Origin: Belliella baltica DSM 15883
Lineage (GTDB): Bacteria > Bacteroidota > Bacteroidia > Cytophagales > Cyclobacteriaceae
DNA length: 64,000 nucleotides
Reading direction: 5' to 3'
Assembly: GCF_000265405.1 (NCBI RefSeq)
Contig: NC_018010.1
Span: forward strand, 744,001 to 808,000
Positions 11,296-20,267 of this stretch are shown piece by piece. The position numbers were made by a program, and so were the translations under genes. Numbering within the stretch: position 1 is the stretch's first letter; each line of letters starts with the position of its first letter. The notes beneath the pieces are model-generated. The model made no database searches. It was not told where the DNA came from and was given only the letters and a program-made list of their open reading frames with translations.

Positions 11296-11953
11296 TAGAA
11301 AAAATATAGATCGAAAGGTAAATCTTCCCGAAGGAATAAATTTCCGAGAAGATGTGATTTGGGATCAAATCAAAAGACCGAAGAAAAACAAAAAGCCAGT
11401 ATTTCGGTGGTTTGCAGCGTCCGTAATTTTAATTGTTTCGATTGGACTATTCTTGTTTTCAAATTCCGCGAACTTTAAAGAAGATCTTTTATTGACCACT
11501 ACTTTACAACAGGAAATTGGCATCCTTCCTATTCCTGAAATACAAAAAGTAGAAGCTGATGAAATTGTGGAAAAAGCAAAACTGAGTCAGGAATCAAATA
11601 TTCCTCAATCAAAATCTAAGCCTTCAATCATGAGAGTAGAAAATGTGGAAAACAAGGAAGTTGATCGCTTCATTGCAGATACAGAGGAAATTGAAAAAGA
11701 AATACTTCAGGAAATTCAAGTTGTAGAACCAAAACCAGTAAAAACCCAGCTTAGCCCTGCAGCTCAGCGCTTGCAGGCGAGTTTGGATAAGGTCAATCCA
11801 AAATCAGAATTCAAGGAGAAAATTATCCTCCAACGGATGACATTGGCAGAATTTCTAGGTGCCAACAGAAATTTAGACTTAGCTAAGGGAAATAATATAA
11901 ATCAAGAGTCAGTTTTAAGCACTTTAATTCGTGGTAATTATGAGAAAAATTAA
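11285..11953 (+). CDS. Single-pass membrane protein, putative anti-sigma factor
   Basis: A 222-residue protein with one transmembrane helix at about residues 43-61 (WFAASVILIVSIGLFLF), a basic cytoplasmic N-terminus of about 40 residues, and a long charged periplasmic C-terminus. It has no recognisable zinc anti-sigma motif. The anti-sigma role is inferred only from topology and from its 11-nt overlap with the upstream ECF sigma gene. It also overlaps the next gene by 14 nt, so the three are translationally coupled. Confidence 0.65.
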   Translation: MHPNRKNIDRKVNLPEGINFREDVIWDQIKRPKKNKKPVFRWFAASVILIVSIGLFLFSNSANFKEDLLLTTTLQQEIGILPIPEIQKVEADEIVEKAKLSQESNIPQSKSKPSIMRVENVENKEVDRFIADTEEIEKEILQEIQVVEPKPVKTQLSPAAQRLQASLDKVNPKSEFKEKIILQRMTLAEFLGANRNLDLAKGNNINQESVLSTLIRGNYEKN

Positions 11954-13004
11954 TTTAGTATTTATCATTCTTTCTATGCTCTCGATACAGCGAACAATTG
12001 CACAGGAAAAGATTGCTGAAAAAAGAGACTATAAGTTATTTAAAAGCTCCTACAATCAAGAAGATTTAATTCTAAGAAGAGTCAATGATACATTAAATGT
12101 ATTCTTTGAGAATGAAAAAAAGCTTTCTTACTTATGGTCAAGTGTTGGGGAATTTGAAAATTTCCCAGGATTTGAAAAACATGTTGACTCTCTTATTGAA
12201 CTGTTTAAAGAAATCGGCTTGGATTTCGAAAACAATAATTATTATGTGAGGTACAGCCCAGAGACCTCACAATTAATTTACGAAAATCTTCCCAATGTAA
12301 GATTTAAAAAAGATGGAAATCAAGCCATTCCAATTCATCGACACACTATAAGATTTACTAATTACGCTGGTATGACAGATATAGAGCTTTATCTCGGTGA
12401 AATAGATGAACTTTTAATCTTAAAAGACGCTGGTATCACAGAAATGGTTAGAAACCTAATGCTTGAAAAAGACTGGTTCAAAAAATATGAAAAAGGACTC
12501 TTTAATAAAGATTTAAAAATCAGTGCTAGCGGAGAAAAAGAAATAATAACTTATTATAATCTAGAGGATTCAAAAAGCTTAAATTTCAATTTTGATATTG
12601 GTACTCAATTTATCAATAGTTACTTCCCCTTAACAACTGAATTTTCTTTATTCTTAGATTTTGGGAAAAGGCAAAAATGGATAACGAGATCAAAGTCAGG
12701 CATTGAATTATCTTGGATAAATTATGCTTTTGTTCAAAAAAATGAAGGCTCTGGTTTTGAATTTAATAGCGATTTCTTTTTAACTGGAGGCTGGAGGGCT
12801 GGTGTCTTAGATTATACTACAACAATTAAATACGGCAGAATGATTAGTTCAAATCATGCAAGCACCTTCTTTGGTGAAAGAAATAATCTTTTAGGATTTG
12901 ACTTTCAAATCAATCCACATTTTAAAATTTCTTATAACAATCACTTCAAAGACTTTAAAACTGATTGGATATCTACAATTGGAGTCAGCTATAGGTTATT
13001 CTAA
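11940..13004 (+). CDS. Secreted protein, probable outer-membrane beta-barrel at the C-terminus
   Basis: The start is the ATG at 11940 (a GTG at 11931 is also in frame). The signal peptide ends near TIAQ. The final 130 residues alternate aromatic and polar residues and end in GVSYRLF with a terminal Phe, typical of an outer-membrane barrel strand. The N-terminal 200 residues match nothing I recognise. It is the third gene of the ECF operon, so it may be the envelope output or sensor of that sigma system (inference). Confidence 0.6.
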   Translation: MRKINLVFIILSMLSIQRTIAQEKIAEKRDYKLFKSSYNQEDLILRRVNDTLNVFFENEKKLSYLWSSVGEFENFPGFEKHVDSLIELFKEIGLDFENNNYYVRYSPETSQLIYENLPNVRFKKDGNQAIPIHRHTIRFTNYAGMTDIELYLGEIDELLILKDAGITEMVRNLMLEKDWFKKYEKGLFNKDLKISASGEKEIITYYNLEDSKSLNFNFDIGTQFINSYFPLTTEFSLFLDFGKRQKWITRSKSGIELSWINYAFVQKNEGSGFEFNSDFFLTGGWRAGVLDYTTTIKYGRMISSNHASTFFGERNNLLGFDFQINPHFKISYNNHFKDFKTDWISTIGVSYRLF

Positions 13005-13066
13005 GATTTTATAAGAGAATAGTATAAAGGTGAGGTAAATAATCAGAAACTTAAACTCAATCAGAA

Positions 13067-14314
13067 TTATTGATACCTCCCCACTCCAAATCCATCAATC
13101 AGAATCCCTGTGGCTTCTTTTTGGTGGATTTGGCATAGGAGTTTGCCGGTACCGGGAGCCATGCTGATTCCCATCATTCCATGACCTGAACCTACCAAAA
13201 CATTTTCCAATCCTGGAGCCTGTCCGATATAAGGTAAGCCATCAGGGGAACAAGGTCTCAAGCCTTTCCAGACCTCTTCATGATTTGGAAACTTGGACTG
13301 AAAATCAGGATAAAATCGGTTTATCGATTCGAAGATTCCTTTCACTCTGTTGATATTAATATTTTCATTCGTCCCGGCGATTTCCATCGTTCCACCGAAG
13401 CGGACTTGATTTCCATAAGGACTTACAGCAACTTTCATCTCAGTTAAGATAGAAGCTCGAAGGATTTCAGGTTGATTTTCTTGAACGAAACTATAGCCTT
13501 TCCCTCCCATCATGGGCAGTTTGAATCCTAACATTTTGGCCAACTCACCTGACCAAGCACCTCCGCAGAGGATAAATTGATCACCCTCTATTGCCCCTTC
13601 AGGAGTAATGACTGCGCTGACTTTAGCTCCTTTTTTCTCAAAACCCAAAACCGATAAATTAGATTTGAAAGTAACACCCTTTGATTTGAGATAAGTCTTT
13701 AGATAATTGTACAAAGCGGAAGGAGACAAATGCGCATCACCGGGAAACAATATTGCTCCACGCGCTTTAACTTTCAGGTTTGGTTCTACCTGTGCAATAT
13801 CGTCAGGTGTAAGAATTTCAGCTTCCAAGCCATGCTTTCTAGCTAAGTGCGCAAATTCAATTTCCTCTTTTTCCACTTCAGGAGTTTGATAAAGCATCAT
13901 CAATCCCTTTTCGACTAAACCCAGCTCTGCATCGGCATGTTTTGTCTTGAATTCTTGATAAAGTGATTTGCTGAGCAAACTGATATTTTTCAAAAAAGGG
14001 ATACTTTTCTCTACATGTTGCGGATTGGCAGCACGATAGAACAACCAAGACCACTCAAGCAGTTTTCTATCCAATCGTGGATGAATGTAAAAAGGACTTT
14101 TGGAAGAAAACATCCAGCTGATTCCCTTAGAAATCATCCCTGGAGCAGCCAAAGGAATAATATGGCTTGGCACGATCATCCCGGCATTTCCCGTAGAAGT
14201 AGTTACCTGCATGTCACCTTTGTCCACAATGACTACCTCCACTCCTTCTTCTACCAAATAGTAAGCTGTAAAAAGCCCAATAATGCCTCCGCCGATGATG
14301 ATGGTTGGTTTCAT
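13067..14314 (-). CDS. FAD-dependent D-amino-acid dehydrogenase (DadA/D-hydroxyproline dehydrogenase type)
   Basis: A 415-residue flavoprotein of the DAO superfamily. The N-terminal dinucleotide-binding motif IIGGGIIGLFTAY binds FAD, and a second conserved block LVGSGHGMMGISMAPGTG lies near the C-terminus. The family oxidises D-amino acids to 2-oxo acids. The proline-racemase-family epimerase at 15945-16943 on the same strand suggests the substrate is cis-4-hydroxy-D-proline, the second step of hydroxyproline breakdown. That assignment is inferred from context. The two genes are separated by an oppositely oriented ATPase gene, which is unusual for a pathway pair. Confidence 0.85.
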   Translation of the reverse strand: MKPTIIIGGGIIGLFTAYYLVEEGVEVVIVDKGDMQVTTSTGNAGMIVPSHIIPLAAPGMISKGISWMFSSKSPFYIHPRLDRKLLEWSWLFYRAANPQHVEKSIPFLKNISLLSKSLYQEFKTKHADAELGLVEKGLMMLYQTPEVEKEEIEFAHLARKHGLEAEILTPDDIAQVEPNLKVKARGAILFPGDAHLSPSALYNYLKTYLKSKGVTFKSNLSVLGFEKKGAKVSAVITPEGAIEGDQFILCGGAWSGELAKMLGFKLPMMGGKGYSFVQENQPEILRASILTEMKVAVSPYGNQVRFGGTMEIAGTNENININRVKGIFESINRFYPDFQSKFPNHEEVWKGLRPCSPDGLPYIGQAPGLENVLVGSGHGMMGISMAPGTGKLLCQIHQKEATGILIDGFGVGRYQ

Positions 14315-14537
14315 AGTTTATTGTACAATGTATAATGTACCATGTACCAAGACATGGATTTCATTTAAAGAAAGTTAAGGATTTTGGCTGTTTGCTCTAA
14401 CCTTCTTTTCCTCAAGAAAGATAATGTTTTTTGGAAAAATAGAGTTAGAAAAAATTATTGAAGGGTAATATTTGGTTTGATAAGGTTTAAGAATTGATCA
14501 TAAACTCTTGATGATTTTCAGGTGCTCATTCCTACTA

Positions 14538-14636
14538 ATGGTAAAATTATCGGATAATTTATCTAATGTAATAGTAAAAATATCGGATAATTTACCTAGT
14601 ATAATAGTGAAAATATCGGAAATTATATTTACTATT
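14538..14636 (+). repeat. Three 33-bp tandem repeats upstream of the AAA ATPase
   Basis: Three consecutive 33-bp units begin at 14538, 14571 and 14604. The first two share a TATCGGATAATTTA core; the third is more diverged. Read in the frame of the downstream ATPase they would encode an 11-residue repeat of the form (M/I)VK(I/L)SDNL. Unit 1 holds a perfect dyad, ATTATC-G-GATAAT. The remainder of the 343-bp gap between the dehydrogenase start and the ATPase start is AT-rich, with short GTACAATGTA-like reiterations near 14325-14350 and no gene. Confidence 0.8.
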
Positions 14637-14657
14637 GTCTTAAGAAGGATGAATATT

Positions 14658-15869
14658 ATGAAAAGAAAATTATTTGAAAAACTTTTGAGGCATTGTTCGA
14701 AAAGAGAGTTTACAATACTAACAGGAGCAAGGCAAACGGGTAAATCTACCCTGCTGAAAGATCTTGATAAAACACTTAAAAATAAAGGCGAGCCTACAGT
14801 ATTTCTGAATTTAGAAAATAAAATCCTTTTGGAGGAGTTAAATAATTCTCCATTGAATCTATTAGCATATTTACCTACAGTTGAGAAAAAAGTAACTTTT
14901 TTTATAGATGAAATTCAGTACTTGAATGATCCTTCAAATTTTTTGAAATTACTTTATGATGATCACAGTTATCAAGTCAAAATTGTCTGCAGTGGAAGCA
15001 GCGCTTTTTTCATGGATAATAAATTCAAAGATTCTTTGGCTGGAAGAAAAAGAATATTCAGAATCAACACCTGCGATTTTGAAGAATTTTTAATGCTGAA
15101 AAATAAAAAAGAACTATTGACTGAAATCATAAGAATTCAAGAAAATAAGAATTATAAGTCAGTAAAAACAGATCTATTAAGACTAGAATGGGAAGAATAC
15201 ATGCTTTATGGTGGATATCCAGCTGTAGTGATAGAGCCAGATTCGAATGAAAAAAAAGAAATTCTCAAAGAAATAAGAGATTCATTTGTAAAAAGAGATA
15301 TTCAGGAAGCTGGAGTCAGAAATGAAGATACTTTTTATCAATTGCTCAAAATATTAGCTTCTCAAACCGGCCAATTGGTCAATGTCAATGAATTAGCCAA
15401 TACACTAAGGACTAGGAATGAAACCATCCAAAGCTACCTAGAAGTAATGCAAACCTGTTTCCACTTAACATTGGTAAAGCCTTTTTTTGCCAATTTGAGA
15501 AAAGAACTTACTAAAATGCCAAAAGGATACTTGATGGATACAGGTTTGAGGAACTGTCTGATCAATAATTTTCAGCCTATAAATATGAGACTAGATAAGG
15601 GAGAGCTTTGGGAAATGACCGTCTTTAGAATGTTGGTCGACAAGCATGGGGAGGATGCTATCCATTTTTGGAGAACTGCAGATGGCAAGGAAGTAGATTT
15701 CATTATTCCTGACTTGCAGTCTCCTCTTGCTTTAGAATCCAAATTTGATCGCAATCAAATCAAAGCCAAAAAATATAATTACTTCCAAGAAAATTACCCC
15801 AATTTTAATTTTGAGTTTGCTACGCTCAGCCCTTGGAGTGAGGATTTTTTTAGGATGGAACACGGATAA
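14658..15869 (+). CDS. AAA ATPase with DUF4143 C-terminal domain
   Basis: A 403-residue member of the AAA_14/DUF4143 ATPase family, common in multiple copies in Bacteroidota and of unknown role. Walker A is TGARQTGKST at residues 22-31 and Walker B is FFIDEIQY. The C-terminal part has GKEVDFII and ALESK, resembling a PD-(D/E)xK nuclease-like fold. The start at 14658 is chosen because AAGAAGG ends 9 nt before it; a longer frame through the tandem repeats is open but would add a repetitive peptide. It lies between two genes of one likely pathway, on the opposite strand, suggesting insertion. The last codons fall in an intergenic repeat element. Confidence 0.85.
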   Translation: MKRKLFEKLLRHCSKREFTILTGARQTGKSTLLKDLDKTLKNKGEPTVFLNLENKILLEELNNSPLNLLAYLPTVEKKVTFFIDEIQYLNDPSNFLKLLYDDHSYQVKIVCSGSSAFFMDNKFKDSLAGRKRIFRINTCDFEEFLMLKNKKELLTEIIRIQENKNYKSVKTDLLRLEWEEYMLYGGYPAVVIEPDSNEKKEILKEIRDSFVKRDIQEAGVRNEDTFYQLLKILASQTGQLVNVNELANTLRTRNETIQSYLEVMQTCFHLTLVKPFFANLRKELTKMPKGYLMDTGLRNCLINNFQPINMRLDKGELWEMTVFRMLVDKHGEDAIHFWRTADGKEVDFIIPDLQSPLALESKFDRNQIKAKKYNYFQENYPNFNFEFATLSPWSEDFFRMEHG

Positions 15870-15941
15870 CGCGGGTTAAGCAGATGGTCGCAGATCAAAA
15901 ATCCGTGTTCATCCGCCAAATCAGCGTCTTCCGCGTTCCAT
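15856..15941. repeat. REP-like intergenic repeat (ATCCGTGTTCATCCG family)
   Basis: The stretch contains ATCCGTGTTCATCCGCC and CCGCGTTCCA, with inverted counterparts at its left end (GGAACACGGAT...CGCGG). Similar words occur at 32340-32402. Such elements are dispersed between genes in many Bacteroidota. It overlaps the last codons of the ATPase gene, supplying its stop. Confidence 0.65.
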
Positions 15942-15944
15942 TCT

Positions 15945-16943
15945 CTATATCACCTGAAATCCATGTACATAAGGATCATCGTCATCAAGAATGATGGTAT
16001 TATAACCATAGACTTTTGCCCAACCTTCTATGCTTGGGATGATCGCCGGCTTTCCTTTAATCTCGATAACTTCTTCTATCCTTCCTGTAAACTTTGAGCC
16101 AATAAAACTCTCGTGGATAAATTCATCACCAGGCTTCAGCCAACCCTTTGCATGCCATTGAGCCATTCGTGCGGAGGTTCCGGTGCCACAAGGTGACCTA
16201 TCGATGGCTTTTTCTCCATAAAAAACAGCATTTCTAGCCGTACTAGATTCTTCTAAGGTTTTTCCAGTCCAAAGCACATGAGAGAGCCCTTTGATCTGAG
16301 GATGCTCAGGATGGACAAATTCATATTTTTCATTCATCTTTTGACGAAGATTTCTTGCCATGGATATCAACTGCTCGGCTTTGTAATGTTCCAATCCATG
16401 GAAGTTTTCCTGTGGATCTACAATACAATAAAAATTGCCTCCATAAGCCACATCCACGATAAGTTTTCCCAGATCATCACTTTCTATCTCCAATCCTTCT
16501 GCTGCCAAAAAACTCTTGACATTCGTCAACTTGACAGAAGTGACTTTCTTTCCTTCCTGCTTGTACTCCACCAAAACCAACCCTGCCGGAGCTTCCATTC
16601 TAAGAAAACCAGGGTTTTTAGGCTGAATCAATCCTTCCTCAATGGCAATGGTAATCGTCCCGATAGTTCCATGTCCACACATCGGGAGACAGCCCGAAGT
16701 TTCTATAAAAAGTACCGCAAAATCATTTTCAGGGTCATGTGGAGGAAAAAGCATAGAACCCGACATCATATCATGACCCCTTGGTTCAAACATTAGCCCA
16801 GTTCTTATCCAGTCCAAGTGATCTAAAAAATATTGACGCTTTTCAAGCATATTACTCCCTTTTAGAAAAGGAACTCCGCCAGCTACGACTCTGACTGGAT
16901 TGCCGCAAGTATGGGCATCAATGCATTGGAAGGTTTTTTTCAT
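15945..16943 (-). CDS. Proline racemase family, 4-hydroxyproline 2-epimerase
   Basis: A 332-residue proline racemase fold enzyme. Both catalytic cysteines are present: Cys89 in MCGHGTIG and a second in SPCGTGTSA near residue 252. Two cysteines indicate an epimerase or racemase; in the dehydratase branch the second position is Thr. Length and sequence fit 4-hydroxyproline 2-epimerase, which converts trans-4-hydroxy-L-proline to the cis-D form for the dehydrogenase at 13067-14314. It starts 42 nt downstream of the ccmF stop on the same strand and may partly depend on read-through. The later deaminase and dehydrogenase steps are not in the window. Confidence 0.85.
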   Translation of the reverse strand: MKKTFQCIDAHTCGNPVRVVAGGVPFLKGSNMLEKRQYFLDHLDWIRTGLMFEPRGHDMMSGSMLFPPHDPENDFAVLFIETSGCLPMCGHGTIGTITIAIEEGLIQPKNPGFLRMEAPAGLVLVEYKQEGKKVTSVKLTNVKSFLAAEGLEIESDDLGKLIVDVAYGGNFYCIVDPQENFHGLEHYKAEQLISMARNLRQKMNEKYEFVHPEHPQIKGLSHVLWTGKTLEESSTARNAVFYGEKAIDRSPCGTGTSARMAQWHAKGWLKPGDEFIHESFIGSKFTGRIEEVIEIKGKPAIIPSIEGWAKVYGYNTIILDDDDPYVHGFQVI

Positions 16944-16985
16944 ATTAGATAATTGAAGTACTGTAGAAATATTCTATTTACCAGA

Positions 16986-19514
16986 TTACTCCAGACCTTT
17001 ATCTCTCATTTTCGAGAATTCATCATATCTTCTATAGATCGCCACGCAGAATCCAATCAACATGATGATTGTTCCAATCCACAAAACATTAATCTGTGGT
17101 TTAACAATGGCTTTCAAAACCACATAGTCTTTTTGATATCTGTTAACAGTGAAGACAAACTTATCATTTTCAGGTAAAATGTTCGTCAATTCCACTTTGA
17201 CACCCAGTTCGTTTTCGATAACAGGAATTCTTCCTACCTGATTGTTTCTGATGATAAAAATAGGTTCAAGTACTTTTTCCACATCATAATCCTGAATGAC
17301 AAGTCTAGCCTTGACTGCAACATCTCCATCAAAAAGCTGCATCCCATCAAGCTCTTTGACTACATCTGCACTTTCGAACTTGGTGACCATATCAGAAACA
17401 TAGAAAGTTTCTCCTGGTGATACTTCAAATACTTCATCTTCTCTCCAATCAGGATCATCAAAATCATTGACCACAGATACAAATGTATATAAATCCTTAT
17501 TCAAGAATCTTCTAGAATCTGGAGATGAAATCAAACCCATTGTGGTATTGTATTGTGCCATCGGACTCAATGAAAATGCAAATTGATCACCTTTATAATA
17601 ATCAATTTTGTAATAATCATTTTCTTCAAGGACAATTTGTACAAATTCACCTTCTCTATGATAGGTTTTTCCATCTACAACGATATCTCCCAATGCTATA
17701 GCTTGGTTGACTCCATCTGCTTTTTTCAACAATTTTGCATCAACAAGCCCTGGCACACCTGCAACTTTCTTTTGTCTACCTCTATAAATCGCCGTGTAAT
17801 CTTTGATCTGAGTAGGCTTATTAATCCAAAGTAAAACATGCTCTTTGTTGATTTCATCTTCAAAACTATTGCTATAGGTCAACCCAGATAAGTTGTAAGA
17901 AATCACTTCAGAATAACCTGAAGAAAACATCACCCCTATCAAAATCATACCTAAACCAATATGTGCCAAGGAACCACCAGCCAGTTTGAATGTAGACTTT
18001 TTGAGAAGCTTGAATAAAATGGTTGCATTTGCAACTATGGTAAAGGAACCAGCAAGAACGACAATAATATAACTGACATCATATACTTTCCCCCAGACAA
18101 TTATTACAGCGGAAATCAAAACAGATATAATATATGGCATTACCAAAGTTTCTTTAAGGGTTTTGCCATCGATTTTATTCCACCAGAAAAACTGACCTAC
18201 AGCTGTAAGTAATGCCAAAGCTACCGCAAACCACAATTGAAATTTTGTATAAAAACCAACTTGATCAGCAGGAGGTGCCATATTGGAAATCCCTCCAAAA
18301 CTCTCTACTAGAGCATTCCATACAGGAATAGAAGTTGGTAAAATCACTTGAAATGCCATCAGCCCCAAAGTAGTCGCACCGATGAATATCCAAAATTCTC
18401 TAGAATATACAGAAGCTTCTTTTTCTGAACTTGGAATATGCTTCCAAGCTCTTATCGATAAGAAGATTGCGACTACTAAAAAGAACAGCATATAAATCAA
18501 CAGCTGACCAGAAAGCCCTAAATCTGTAAAAGAGTGAACTGAAGAATCACCCAAAACACCACTTCTTACTAGAAAAGTAGCGTAAAGAACTAAGATAAAG
18601 GAAGCAATCACCAAAACTATGGATGTTTTCAAAGCTGTACTGCTTTTCTTGAAAGTAATCATGGTATGAATACCCGCTACCATGATTAACCAAGGCACAT
18701 AAACTGCATTTTCTACAGGATCCCAGTTCCAATAACCCCCAAAATTCAAGGTAACGTATGCCCAATAAGCACCCATGATTATCCCCATACCTAAAATCAT
18801 TGCTGAGAATATCGCCCAAGGTAAAGCCGGACGAATCCATTCTGAATATTTTTTGGTAGCTAGACCTGCCATCAAGAATGCAAAGGGCACCAAAGTACTC
18901 GCATATCCCAAAAACAAAGTCGGAGGATGGATCACCATCCAAATATTCTGAAGCAATGGATTCAATCCAGTTCCGTCTTCTGGAATAAAATCTGGATTCA
19001 TCTGGAAAATTGGTGCAGATACAGCATCTCTAAGCAATATAAATGGTGAACTCCCAATCTTCAGATCACCAATCACCACACCTAAAATCATTGAGACCAA
19101 GAAAGCTTGCACCAAGGCAAAAACCACCATAACAGGTGCCTCCCAAGATTTATTGGTATGAATAATAACCAAACCAAGTACGACATTCCAAAAGATCCAA
19201 AGGATAAATGCACCCTCTTGACCTTCCCAGAAACTCGAAATCATATAATGTACAGGCAAAGCCACGGAGGAATGTGAGTATGCGTAGAAATACTCAAATC
19301 TATGACTATATATAAGCTCAAAAAGTGAGATTGCTATAGTCACGCTAGCTGCTGAATGAATATAGAAAAGTATTCTGCTGAAATTTCTCCAATTCCCTTT
19401 TTCAAGCTCGGAAGCTACACTGTATTTATAATAGGAAAAGGCCGTCACTACTGCGCTGACAAAAGCAAGAATAGTAGCAAAATGGCCTAAATTACCCACA
19501 AAGGTATTTATCAT
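16986..19514 (-). CDS. ccmF: Cytochrome c biogenesis protein CcmF (CcsA/CcmF family)
   Basis: An 842-residue polytopic membrane protein of the heme-handling family that delivers heme from holo-CcmE to apocytochrome c. The tryptophan-rich WWD-like motif is GGYWNWDPVEN near residue 260, followed by many transmembrane helices. Residues about 570-790 form a large periplasmic domain before a final helix (LWIGTIIMLIGFCVAI). Membership of the CcmF branch fits the adjacent ccmE, separated by 18 nt. No CcmG or CcmH gene follows; the next gene is metabolic. Confidence 0.92.
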   Translation of the reverse strand: MINTFVGNLGHFATILAFVSAVVTAFSYYKYSVASELEKGNWRNFSRILFYIHSAASVTIAISLFELIYSHRFEYFYAYSHSSVALPVHYMISSFWEGQEGAFILWIFWNVVLGLVIIHTNKSWEAPVMVVFALVQAFLVSMILGVVIGDLKIGSSPFILLRDAVSAPIFQMNPDFIPEDGTGLNPLLQNIWMVIHPPTLFLGYASTLVPFAFLMAGLATKKYSEWIRPALPWAIFSAMILGMGIIMGAYWAYVTLNFGGYWNWDPVENAVYVPWLIMVAGIHTMITFKKSSTALKTSIVLVIASFILVLYATFLVRSGVLGDSSVHSFTDLGLSGQLLIYMLFFLVVAIFLSIRAWKHIPSSEKEASVYSREFWIFIGATTLGLMAFQVILPTSIPVWNALVESFGGISNMAPPADQVGFYTKFQLWFAVALALLTAVGQFFWWNKIDGKTLKETLVMPYIISVLISAVIIVWGKVYDVSYIIVVLAGSFTIVANATILFKLLKKSTFKLAGGSLAHIGLGMILIGVMFSSGYSEVISYNLSGLTYSNSFEDEINKEHVLLWINKPTQIKDYTAIYRGRQKKVAGVPGLVDAKLLKKADGVNQAIALGDIVVDGKTYHREGEFVQIVLEENDYYKIDYYKGDQFAFSLSPMAQYNTTMGLISSPDSRRFLNKDLYTFVSVVNDFDDPDWREDEVFEVSPGETFYVSDMVTKFESADVVKELDGMQLFDGDVAVKARLVIQDYDVEKVLEPIFIIRNNQVGRIPVIENELGVKVELTNILPENDKFVFTVNRYQKDYVVLKAIVKPQINVLWIGTIIMLIGFCVAIYRRYDEFSKMRDKGLE

Positions 19515-19532
19515 ATCTAATCTTAATCAAAT

Positions 19533-19949
19533 TTACATTCCGGCAGTATTCACTTCCGTTTCTTGGTATTTGGATGGGCATTTCATTAAAATCTTATCTG
19601 CCATAAAGATCTCGTCAGATTTGTAAGAACCAATGACTACGACTTGCTCTGACCTGTGAAAATCCGCTGGAATTGGCTCGTTATAAAAAACTTTTTGTTC
19701 AGTCCCATCATTATCCACCATCATGAAATAGAAAGAGGTCTTATTTTCATTCACTTCAATCCCTTCAACTTCACCCAATTCACTTTTCTTCAGTTGGCCC
19801 ACTACGTGGATTGCCTTCTCATCACCCTTCATTTTCATTTCCTTAGCGGTCGCAAAACTCTCATAAGTACTCGCATCGCCCAACATAGAAACTATAATCA
19901 CTATGGCTATAGCAATGATTCCAAGTCCTAAAATGTGCCCCTTTTTCAT
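19533..19949 (-). CDS. ccmE: Heme chaperone CcmE, CxxxY variant
   Basis: A 138-residue membrane-anchored periplasmic OB-fold protein that covalently carries heme during cytochrome c maturation. Residues 5-22 form the single N-terminal anchor. The core reads VVGQLKKSE then VFYNEPIPADFHRSEQVVVIG, as in CcmE. The heme-attachment position, normally HxxxY, is CPSKY here, with Cys124 and Tyr128. A Cys at this site is known from archaea and Desulfovibrio CcmE, and there it changes the heme-binding chemistry. It lies between ccmD and ccmF. Confidence 0.92.
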   Translation of the reverse strand: MKKGHILGLGIIAIAIVIIVSMLGDASTYESFATAKEMKMKGDEKAIHVVGQLKKSELGEVEGIEVNENKTSFYFMMVDNDGTEQKVFYNEPIPADFHRSEQVVVIGSYKSDEIFMADKILMKCPSKYQETEVNTAGM

Positions 19950-20018
19950 AATTCAGTGAATTTAATATATTGATTGCTTTTTATCCCTTTTGATATTTTG
20001 AGTAAAAAACAGCATTTT

Positions 20019-20267
20019 TTATTTTTCTTCTTTAAGCAATTTTTCTAATCGGCTTACTTTCCTATCAGTTGCAATGATATAAACCAAGATTCCAGCAAAA
20101 ACAATCCCGATCACACCTACTAGTACGTAAATTTTCCCCTCTGACCGCATGACATCTGCCATTTCAATCTTTGAATTATTGTAATCGTCTTCTGTGATAG
20201 CAATTTTCTCTTGAGCCATTCCTTGAAGGCTGATAAGGAGAAATAATATTATAAACCACTTCTTCAT
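20019..20267 (-). CDS. ccmD: CcmD-like small membrane protein
   Basis: An 82-residue protein with a signal peptide ending near GMAQ and one transmembrane helix (IYVLVGVIGIVFAGILVYII), followed by a short basic tail. It overlaps ccmC by 4 nt and precedes ccmE, the standard ccmD position. CcmD helps release holo-CcmE from the CcmABC complex. The sequence is too short for a firm homology claim; position and topology carry the call. Confidence 0.7.
   Translation of the reverse strand: MKKWFIILFLLISLQGMAQEKIAITEDDYNNSKIEMADVMRSEGKIYVLVGVIGIVFAGILVYIIATDRKVSRLEKLLKEEK

Noticed and set aside
14538..14636. CRISPR-like array
   Set aside because: The units are contiguous tandem copies without spacers and no cas genes are nearby.
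14508..14657. A longer ATPase start through the 33-bp repeats
   Set aside because: The frame is open, but the AAGAAGG site and family alignment around MKRKLFEKLL favour 14658; kept only as a finding on the repeats.
16278..16796. A 172-residue plus-strand frame opposite the hydroxyproline epimerase
   Set aside because: Both catalytic motifs of the epimerase are intact on the minus strand; the plus-strand frame has no recognisable domain.
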